The notes under the pieces: model-generated
What the model saw: only the letters and a program-made list of their open reading frames with translations
Told to the model about the DNA's origin: nothing
Database searches by the model: none
Position numbers and translations under genes: made by a program
In this document: in pieces, positions 55,601 to 64,000 of the stretch
How positions within the stretch are numbered: position 1 is the stretch's first letter
Layout: each line of letters starts with the position of its first letter
Assembly: GCA_963797565.1 (NCBI GenBank)
Contig: CAWCPM010000014.1
Span: 62,001-126,000, forward strand
Direction of reading: 5' to 3'
DNA length: 64,000 nt
Source: JAICYJ01 sp963797565
GTDB taxonomy: Bacteria; Actinomycetota; Thermoleophilia; Gaiellales; JAICJC01

Positions 55601-56524
55601 TTATCGCAGGTCCGCGGTAGCCCGCTCGAGGCCGCCCAGCACCTCGGTCAGCAGCCACGGCATGCCCACGTCGTGGGCGTACTCGGCCAGCGCGCCCCAC
55701 AGGGACACGGCCAGCACCCGTGCCCGGGTGAGGGCGTCGTCATCGACGGGCCCGTACGCGTCATGGAAGGCGGCGCGTCCGGCCGGCGGCAGGTAGCCCC
55801 AGTACAGCGGCAGGTCGATCGCCGGGTGGGCGCGGCAGACGTCGATCCAGTCGATCACGCCGGACGGCTCGCCGTCGCCGCCGAGCAGGAGGTGTCGCAC
55901 GTGCAGGTCGCCGTGCACCACGGCCAGCGTCGCCGGCGGACCCAGCCGCTCGGCCTGGTCGAGCAACGCAGTCAGCCCCGGCGGCGGCATCCATAGGCCG
56001 GCGCTTTGCAGGATCCCGCAGCGGCGGCGGGCGTCGGCGGCGCGGTGGGGCATGTCGGCGCGCCGTACCGGATCGATCGGAAGCGCCGCTCCCCCGGCCG
56101 TGATCGTGCCCGGATCGACATCGTGCAGCGCCCGCAGGAACCGGCCCAGGGCGGCACCGTGGCCGACGCGAGCTTCGTCCGGGGGCGCCGCCTCGGCCGC
56201 CTCTCGTCCCGGCAGGTACGCCGAGCCGGCCCACGGCCAGGGGAACTCCGGCCCGGGTTCGCCCCGGAACGCTGCCACCGGGATCGGCAGCGGCAGGTGG
56301 GGAGCCAGCACCGACAACACCTCGGTCTCACGCAGGAAGCCTGGAACCACCACCTCGCGACGCGGGAAGCGGAACACCCAGCGCGAGTCGACCAGCCACA
56401 CCGTGCTGTCCCACCCCTCACCAAGCGGCTCGATCTCCGCGCCGTCCAGCTCCGGAAACCGCTCTCGGATCAGCCTCCGCGCGAGCGCCTCGTCGACCAC
56501 GATCTCCGGACTCCACTGCGGCAT
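55601..56524 (-). CDS. Phosphotransferase of the APH family
   Basis: The 307-residue protein has an N-lobe with STVWLVDSRWVFRFPRRE, the catalytic loop VVHGDLHVRHLL and metal-binding VIDWIDVCRAHPAIDL, typical of APH-type kinases. The ATG at 56524 is chosen because TATCGT lies 6 nt upstream; earlier starts overlap the divergent Nudix gene. Its stop codon directly borders the hairpin element. The substrate is unknown. Confidence 0.85.
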   Translation of the reverse strand: MPQWSPEIVVDEALARRLIRERFPELDGAEIEPLGEGWDSTVWLVDSRWVFRFPRREVVVPGFLRETEVLSVLAPHLPLPIPVAAFRGEPGPEFPWPWAGSAYLPGREAAEAAPPDEARVGHGAALGRFLRALHDVDPGTITAGGAALPIDPVRRADMPHRAADARRRCGILQSAGLWMPPPGLTALLDQAERLGPPATLAVVHGDLHVRHLLLGGDGEPSGVIDWIDVCRAHPAIDLPLYWGYLPPAGRAAFHDAYGPVDDDALTRARVLAVSLWGALAEYAHDVGMPWLLTEVLGGLERATADLR

Positions 56525-56530
56525 CGGATC

Positions 56531-56536
56531 ACGATA
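56531..56536 (-). promoter_or_regulatory. -10 box TATCGT, leaderless start of the APH gene
   Basis: On the minus strand TATCGT ends 6 nt before the ATG at 56524. It is divergent from TAAGCT at 56547. Confidence 0.45.
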
Positions 56537-56546
56537 GCGACGGCTG

Positions 56547-56552
56547 TAAGCT
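56547..56552 (+). promoter_or_regulatory. -10 box TAAGCT, leaderless start of the Nudix-like gene
   Basis: TAAGCT ends 6 nt before the ATG at 56559, which favours that start over the ATG at 56553. Confidence 0.4.
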
Positions 56553-56558
56553 ATGCAC

Positions 56559-57113
56559 ATGAGCGAGCAGGCGATACCGGCAGCATCGGGGACGGGCGGC
56601 GCGGGCGAGGAGCAGCATCCCGCCATCTTCGCGACGACGGTGTGCTCGATCGTGGAGCACGGCGGAGAGCTGCTGATGGTGCGGCAGTTGAACCGCGAGG
56701 GCGAGGAGCGCTGGAACTTCCCGACCGGGTGGATGGCCTCCCATGACGAGGACGGGAACGTCCAGATCCCCGAGCACGTGGTCAACCGCAACCTGCTGAT
56801 GGAGACGGGCTACGCCGCGTCCGGCGCGACGTTGATCGGCTCCACGCTGGTCCGAGAGCACGACGAGGACGGCCGGCGCATCGGCACGTCGATGCGGCTC
56901 GACTACCTCTCCAGCCAGCCCCGCCAGACCAGCTACGCGATCAACGACTCCGACATCCTGGGCGCGCCGCAGTGGTTCAGCCCCGGCGACATCGAGGTCA
57001 TGATCGCGAACAACGAGGTCAAGGGCGAGCTGACCGCCGCCGCGTTCCGCCACTGGCAGGAGTTCCGCAGGAGCGGTTCCGTGTCGGGCGACGTGATCGA
57101 CATCCCGAACTAG
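56559..57113 (+). CDS. Nudix-fold protein with a divergent Nudix box
   Basis: The 184-residue protein has the fold pattern of a Nudix hydrolase (TTVCSIVEHGGELLMVRQLN, WNFPTGWMASHDEDG, then NRNLLMETGYAAS). The canonical box G-5x-E-7x-REUxEExGU is only partly kept: an insertion separates the Gly from the helix, and RE..EE is replaced by RN..ME before TG. The metal-binding glutamates are therefore doubtful. It may bind rather than hydrolyse nucleotides, or be a sensor. Confidence 0.6.
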   Translation: MSEQAIPAASGTGGAGEEQHPAIFATTVCSIVEHGGELLMVRQLNREGEERWNFPTGWMASHDEDGNVQIPEHVVNRNLLMETGYAASGATLIGSTLVREHDEDGRRIGTSMRLDYLSSQPRQTSYAINDSDILGAPQWFSPGDIEVMIANNEVKGELTAAAFRHWQEFRRSGSVSGDVIDIPN

Positions 57114-57141
57114 GTCGCCGGCTCCGGTCGAGCCACCGGGC

Positions 57142-57924
57142 TCAGCTGCCGGTGAACCGTGGCGGGCGCTTCTCGAGAAACGCCGCGACGCCCTCGGCGA
57201 AGTCGTCGCCGGCGGCTGCGATCGCCTGCAGCCGTGCCTCCTCGTCCAGCTGGTCGTCCAGCGAGCTCTCCAGCGAGCGGCCGATCAGCTGTTTGGTGAG
57301 GCCGATCGCGGCGGTGGGCCCGGCGGCGAGCTCGGCCGCCAGGGCGTCCGTTTCGGCGGCCAGGTCGGCATCCTCAACCACGCCGCGTGACGAGCCCCAT
57401 GGCCTCCGCCTCCGGCGCCGGGATCTTCGGCCCGACACCATCCAGTCGAACGCGGCAGCCGATCCGATCAGCCGCGGCAGCGTGTGCGAGAGGCCCGAGT
57501 CCGGCACCAGGCCGATGCGCCCGAAGGCCGGCACCAGGCTGGCCGAGGCGGCCGCCAGCCGCAGGTCACACGCCAGCGCGAGCGCCAGCCCGGCGCCCGC
57601 GGCGGGGCCGTTGATGGCGGCGATCACCGGCTTGGGCAAGCCGCGCAGGGCGCGTATGGCGGGGTTGAAGTGCTGCCTCAGCAGCTCCCCCACCGCCGCC
57701 GCGTCACGCGGGAACTCGCCGACATCCTGACCGACGCAGAATCCGCGCCCGGCGCCCGTGATCACCAGCGCCCGCACGTCGGGCTGGGCGGCCCGGTCGA
57801 GCGCCGCGGCCAGCCGCTCATGCATGGCCAGGTCAAGCGCATTCAGCACGTCTGGGCGGTTCAGCGTGATCGTCTGCACCGAGCCGTCGTGGGTGACCAG
57901 CAGCTCGCTCGTGGTCTCGGACAT
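57142..57924 (-). CDS. Enoyl-CoA hydratase/isomerase family protein (with a local double frameshift)
   Basis: The 260-residue crotonase-fold protein has ITLNRPDVLNALDLAMHERL, the oxyanion segments ITGAGRGFCVGQDVGEFP and INGPAAGAGLALALACDL, and the second catalytic region RIGLVPDSGLSHTLPRLIG, close to PaaG-type enzymes. Residues about 165-180 read SGRRSRRRRRRPWGSS, but the shifted frame between about 57430 and 57383 gives GPKIPAPEAEAMGLVTR, which is exactly what the family expects. Two compensating indels therefore replace about 16 residues. It takes part in fatty-acid or phenylacetate-type CoA chemistry. Confidence 0.8.
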   Translation of the reverse strand: MSETTSELLVTHDGSVQTITLNRPDVLNALDLAMHERLAAALDRAAQPDVRALVITGAGRGFCVGQDVGEFPRDAAAVGELLRQHFNPAIRALRGLPKPVIAAINGPAAGAGLALALACDLRLAAASASLVPAFGRIGLVPDSGLSHTLPRLIGSAAAFDWMVSGRRSRRRRRRPWGSSRGVVEDADLAAETDALAAELAAGPTAAIGLTKQLIGRSLESSLDDQLDEEARLQAIAAAGDDFAEGVAAFLEKRPPRFTGS

Positions 57925-57930
57925 GGGCCG

Positions 57931-57936
57931 AGTCTA
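57931..57936 (-). promoter_or_regulatory. -10 box TAGACT, leaderless start of the enoyl-CoA hydratase gene
   Basis: On the minus strand TAGACT ends 6 nt before the ATG at 57924. Confidence 0.45.
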
Positions 57937-57945
57937 TTGGCTGGG

Positions 57946-58400
57946 TCAGCCCGGCGGCCGTGCCACGGTGACCAGGTGCTGGATCGGCCGGCGGAACCCG
58001 TCGGCAAGATCGAAGGCCAGCTCGACGGCCATCGCCTCCGGCAGCAGCGGGCCGGGCTGCTCGCCGGGCCGGTGCCACTCGTGCATGCGCGGATCGCTGG
58101 GCGTGCCGTGCGGGCCGCCGCGCACCGCCGCCAGCCGGTAGAGGATCAGCTCGTGGCGGTAGTCGCCGCTCTCGACGTAGATGTTCTCGCTCAGGTACAG
58201 CACCCGCCCCACCTCGATCTCGAGCGCCGCCTCCTCCATCAGCTCACGCTGCAGGCACTGCTCCGACGTCTCCCCCGGCTCAAGGCCGCCGCCGGGTAGC
58301 CAGTAGAAGCGCTCGCGATCCTCGATGGTGGGTGCGATCCATCAGCACCGCCCCCTCCTGCACGATCACCGCCCGAACCCGCACCGAGAGCTCGGGCAGC

Positions 58401-58408
<8 letters not shown>
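57946..58408 (-). pseudogene. Nudix hydrolase with one frameshift near the N-terminus
   Basis: The N-terminal strand (ELSVRVRAVIVQEGAVLMDRTH) reads in one frame from a TTG at 58408 that overlaps the uvrA stop. Near 58332 the frame changes and continues EDRERFYWLPGGGLEPGE, with a complete Nudix box GLEPGETSEQCLQRELMEEA (Ala instead of the last Gly), to a stop at 57946. Removing one base gives a protein of about 153 residues. It would hydrolyse a nucleoside diphosphate derivative. Translation is probably coupled to uvrA. Confidence 0.7.
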
Positions 58409-61244
<2,836 letters not shown>

Positions 61245-61378
61245 GAACCCCCCAGATGTGGCTTGATCAAGCGGAAACACCTGGGATTCTAGCAGTGTGT
61301 CGTCGGGCGAACGCATGTTCGCTCGGTAGCGTATCAAGGATCGCGGACGAAGGATGTAGCGAGCTGGAAACGGTCGAG

Positions 61379-62215
61379 GTGCAGGGAGTTTCGATCGCGC
61401 ACACCGTCCGCGGCGCGGGCCGGCCGGTGCTGCTGATCCATGGGTGGCAAGGCGATCACCGCTACATGCAGGCGGATGTGGACGCCGTCTTCGAGGCGGC
61501 GGGCGGGTGGCGGCGCATCTACCTGGACCTACCCGGCCACGGACAGACGCCGGCGCCGTCCGCGCTGGGCTCGCAGGAGCAGGTGATGTCGCTGCTGACC
61601 GGCGCCGTGGATGCGCTGTTCCCGGACCGGTCGTTCGCGGTGGCCGGGAGCTCGTACGGCGGGTATCTCACGCTGGGGCTGGTTCGGACGATGCCGGAGC
61701 GACTGCTGGGAGCGGCCCTGCTGGTGCCCGACCTGCCGGCGCCGGACGGGACGCGCGCCGCGCCCGCGCACGTCACGCTGCGGCGCGACCCGGCCGCCTT
61801 CACCGATCTCGAGCCCGACGAGGAGTGGATACCCGACCGGCTGGTCGACCAGAACAGGCGCGCACTCGAGCAGATCCGCGACCACGACATCCCCGCGATG
61901 CGGATCGCCGACCACGCCTTCCTGGAACGGCTGGCCGCCGACTACCAGCTGCCCGGCGAGCTGCTTCGCCCCGGCCTTCCATTCGACCGGCCGAGCCTGA
62001 TCGTCACGGGGCGGCAGGATGCCCTGGCCGGCTACGAAGCGGCATGGTCGCTGCTCCCCGAGTTTCCGCGAGCGACCTTCGCGACACTCGACCTGGCCGG
62101 GCACTGGCTGGGCAGGGTGGAGCGACCGGCGCCGTTTCACGCCTTGCTGGCCGACTGGATCGACCGGATGGCGATCGATGCCGGCGGTTCAGACGCTGGT
62201 GACGGCGTGCCGTGA
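61379..62215 (+). CDS. Alpha/beta hydrolase
   Basis: The protein has about 278 residues. It carries [15 protein letters not shown] (oxyanion loop), [10 protein letters not shown], nucleophile AGSSYGGYL, acid [11 protein letters not shown] and catalytic His LDLAGHWLG. The true start is uncertain. GTG at 61379 is the first standard start near the family N-terminus, but homologous alignment would begin at the CTG at 61364, five codons earlier. It is divergent from uvrA and overlaps the end of the convergent PH-domain gene by 27 nt. Confidence 0.8.
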   Translation: MQGVSIAHTVRGAGRPVLLIHGWQGDHRYMQADVDAVFEAAGGWRRIYLDLPGHGQTPAPSALGSQEQVMSLLTGAVDALFPDRSFAVAGSSYGGYLTLGLVRTMPERLLGAALLVPDLPAPDGTRAAPAHVTLRRDPAAFTDLEPDEEWIPDRLVDQNRRALEQIRDHDIPAMRIADHAFLERLAADYQLPGELLRPGLPFDRPSLIVTGRQDALAGYEAAWSLLPEFPRATFATLDLAGHWLGRVERPAPFHALLADWIDRMAIDAGGSDAGDGVP

Positions 62216-62740
62216 GCGCAGCCGGGGCGGCTGCGGCTGCTCCTGGTGGGCCTCATCCAGGCCCAGCAGCAGCGCGAAGATCAGATCGGGGTCGGGCAGC
62301 CGGCGCAGGCCCAGCAGCGGGGCGCGGCGCCCGTTGGTGTTGGCGATCACGCAGCCGTACCGCAGCAGGCGGCCGGCGCCGGAGACGTGGATCTGCAGGT
62401 CGTACAGATCGTCCAGCGAGATGGCCGCGACCCGTCGCGACAGCGTGCCCGAGGTCAACAGCACCCGCCGGTCGGTGACGACCAGCTTGCGGGCGTTCCA
62501 GCGGCCGACCCGGCGCATCAACCCCAGCATCGAGATCGAGACGACCGCGGCCGCAACCAGCGCCCCCGCCCAGCGCACCACCGAGGGCACCGGGGCGCCG
62601 GCCAGCTCGAAGGCGGCACCTCCGAACAGGATCACCGCGAGGGCCGAGCGCAGGAAGGGCCGCAGCAGCACCACGCCGTGCTCGCGTGTCACCAGATGGA
62701 TCCGCTCTTGGGAGGAGACGAGTCGTTCGGCCCGGGCCAT
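62189..62740 (-). CDS. Membrane protein with bacterial PH domain
   Basis: The 183-residue protein has two adjacent transmembrane helices (FLRSALAVILFGGAAFELAG and WAGALVAAAVVSISMLGLM) and then a PH-like domain: KLVVTDRRVLLTSGTLSRRVAAISLDDLYDLQI with the family TDRR motif, GCVIANTNGRRAPLLGL. Start is placed at ATG 62740; an in-frame GTG at 62848 would add 36 basic residues and run into the repeat at 62841. Role is unknown; such domains sense membrane or partner proteins. Confidence 0.7.
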   Translation of the reverse strand: MARAERLVSSQERIHLVTREHGVVLLRPFLRSALAVILFGGAAFELAGAPVPSVVRWAGALVAAAVVSISMLGLMRRVGRWNARKLVVTDRRVLLTSGTLSRRVAAISLDDLYDLQIHVSGAGRLLRYGCVIANTNGRRAPLLGLRRLPDPDLIFALLLGLDEAHQEQPQPPRLRSRHAVTSV

Positions 62741-62840
62741 GGACTGGAGGGATTCGCCGGGTCCCGGACGAGTCCTGCCCCGCCGCAACAAGGGGTCACG
62801 CCGCCCACTCAAGCCGTGCAACGCCCGGCGCGTTCTTAAC

Positions 62841-62853
62841 GGTGTCAAACCCC
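62841..62853. repeat. Partial copy of the GGTGTCAAACACC palindrome
   Basis: GGTGTCAAACCCC differs from the two copies near 34.9-35.0 kb by one base. It lies upstream of the PH-domain gene. Confidence 0.35.
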
Positions 62854-63062
62854 GACTCGGGCGGCGTGGGCGGTCCGGGCACGGGATCGTGACGAGTCGT
62901 AGCGGGACCGTGATGCGCGGCCGCGTGGTTGAGCGGCGGCGGTCGGCGGAGCGTGATGTTCGCGTCGGCGGAGCGGTGCGAACCGTTGCGTGTGGCCGAT
63001 GGGATCGTTGCGGCGGCGTGCGGTTCGTTGCACAACTGCGGTGTCATGCGCCGGTCACGGAA

Positions 63063-63581
63063 TCAACCGTCCGGTCGCGTGCGGCGCGCGTAGTAGCTGC
63101 GCGCCTTGGCCCGGTTGCCGCAGGCCGCCATGTCGCACCACACGGCCGACCGGTTGCGGGTGGCGTCGTAGAACGCCCACCGGCAGGCGGGGTTGCGGCA
63201 GGTCTTCATCCGTTGCCAGCGGCCGTCCCCGATCGACGCCACCACGATCCCCAGCAGGCGCCCCAGGGCCCCCGCGACGCCCGCCACCTCGGGCGCCAGC
63301 GACACCGTCCCGCCCGGGTCGAACCGCGGCCGCAGCCCACAGGCGGCCGCCAACGCATCCAGCCGCGCGCTCGAGGCATCCGGCAGCGTGCGGCCCGCGT
63401 TGACGCCGGCCAGATCGCGCAGCGCCTCGCGCACGGCGATCGCCACCTCGCGCTCCTGCTCAGCCACCCCCGCGCCCGCGGCGAGCAGGTCGCGCCCGCG
63501 CAGCCATGCGGCCAGCGAGCCGGCCTCGTCGAAGCCCTCGGCGCCGTCCTCGAGGCGCGCCGTGTTGATGAACGCCCGCAC
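63063..63581 (-). CDS. CGNR zinc-finger (ABATE-domain) protein
   Basis: The 172-residue protein has an N-terminal helical ABATE-like region and a C-terminal CGNR zinc finger: CRNPACRW, then WCDMAACGNRAKARSYYARR, with four Cys and the CGNR signature. These proteins are thought to be stress-related DNA-binding regulators. The start is the GTG at 63581. The family's usual preceding segment (APGELELV) is in frame upstream but has no start codon before a stop, so the N-terminus may be slightly truncated or frameshifted. Confidence 0.85.
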   Translation of the reverse strand: MRAFINTARLEDGAEGFDEAGSLAAWLRGRDLLAAGAGVAEQEREVAIAVREALRDLAGVNAGRTLPDASSARLDALAAACGLRPRFDPGGTVSLAPEVAGVAGALGRLLGIVVASIGDGRWQRMKTCRNPACRWAFYDATRNRSAVWCDMAACGNRAKARSYYARRTRPDG

Positions 63582-63685
63582 GAGCTCCAGCTCGCCCGGG
63601 GCCGCGGTGCGCCTGCCGATCTCTCACCACCTGTTCACGTTTGCCGGTCGACCTTACCATCAACCGCCACACGCCGGTGAGAGGA

Positions 63686-64000
63686 TCAGACGGAGGGCGA
63701 CGGCGACGGCGCCGCGGTCAGGTCACGGCGCAGCGCCTTGATCTCGTCACGCAGCTTGGCCGCGTACTCGAACCGCAGCTCCTCGGCGGCCGCGAACATC
63801 TCCTCCTCCAGCTCCACCACCAGCTTCTCGAGCTCCTCCACGCTGAGGCCCTCGGTCTTGGCGCCGCGCCGGCGTTTGCCGGGGACGGTCGGCGTCTCCA
63901 TCGTCAGGAACTCGGCGATGTCGGACACGCCCTTCTTGATCGACAGCGGGGTGATGCCGTGCTCGATGTTGTAGGCGACCTGGATCTCGCGGCGCCGGTC
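63686..64000 (-). CDS. uvrB: Excinuclease ABC subunit B, C-terminal part (continues beyond window)
   Basis: The 104 visible residues begin RRREIQVAYNIEHGITPLSI, the end of the UvrB helicase core (motif VI region), and continue ITPLSIKKGVSDIAEF. After a linker comes the UVR motif (LEKLVVELEEEMFAAAEEL, FEYAAKLRDEIKALRRDL), which binds UvrC. The N-terminal part lies outside the window. With uvrA at 58401-61244 this is the Uvr repair locus. Confidence 0.95.
   Translation of the reverse strand, partial: DRRREIQVAYNIEHGITPLSIKKGVSDIAEFLTMETPTVPGKRRRGAKTEGLSVEELEKLVVELEEEMFAAAEELRFEYAAKLRDEIKALRRDLTAAPSPSPSV

Overview
The window is about 64 kb of GC-rich, gene-dense bacterial chromosome, most likely from a soil actinobacterium of the Thermoleophilia type. 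This rests on a Rex repressor, a H+-pumping pyrophosphatase with the K+-independent signature, permeases fused to universal-stress domains, a DUF2520-panC-panB operon, NlpC/P60 and CGNR-finger proteins, and about twenty genes that start 5-10 nt after a TAnnnT hexamer with no Shine-Dalgarno (leaderless transcripts). No rRNA, plasmid or prophage core, CRISPR array or intact transposase was seen. Taxonomy is inference from gene content.

Layout. 1-4.0 kb: end of a histone-deacetylase-like amidohydrolase, a GNAT enzyme, an orphan J-domain protein, then (minus) a MauE/DoxX membrane protein, a frameshifted TlpA-like thioredoxin and a frameshifted LuxR-type response regulator. 4.1-8.8 kb: a sparse, lower-GC accessory patch ending at tRNA-Val(GAC). 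It carries a YCII-like protein, two tandem paralogous lipoproteins (plus strand), two tandem paralogous secreted proteins (minus strand), and long gaps with coding-like scraps. 8.9-16.9 kb: MFS exporter, NlpC/P60 hydrolase, PcrA helicase, a large secreted Ig-repeat protein and a degenerate HAD-like protein. 16.9-21.3 kb: threonine branch (thrC-thrB, and hom divergent) with two TrkA-type RCK proteins. 21.3-27.5 kb: two permease-USP fusions with a 52-aa membrane peptide coupled between them, and hppA. 27.6-31.3 kb: mtnP, a small protein, a glutamate-cysteine-ligase-like enzyme and a GT4 glycosyltransferase. 31.4-34.9 kb: rex and the overlapping t6A cluster tsaE-tsaB-rimI-tsaD-glutaredoxin. 35.1-38.2 kb: family 4 uracil-DNA glycosylase, then DUF2520-panC-panB (pantothenate). 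38.2-41.4 kb: a damaged stretch with a glyoxalase-like gene, an NTF2 remnant, an internally deleted DHFR-like gene, a GFA-TPR gene broken by five frameshifts and a frameshifted GH30 hydrolase. 41.5-45 kb: a flippase-like/GT2 fusion plus a membrane glycosyltransferase. 45-63 kb: mostly single genes (M24 and M55 peptidases, hydrolases, phosphotransferases, Nudix, enoyl-CoA hydratase, DUF839 secreted protein, S15-like hydrolase). uvrA and the 3' end of uvrB lie at the right end.

Most notable. (1) A 267-bp element at 55332-55598 is bounded by 20-bp terminal inverted repeats (one mismatch), packed with perfect hairpins, and sits exactly between two convergent genes. (2) The 5.3-8.1 kb patch holds two independently duplicated families of exported proteins of unknown function. 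(3) Frame breaks occur at about a dozen points in genes whose conserved residues are otherwise intact. This suggests either residual indel errors in the assembly or very recent pseudogenisation, and it should temper any reading of the broken genes.
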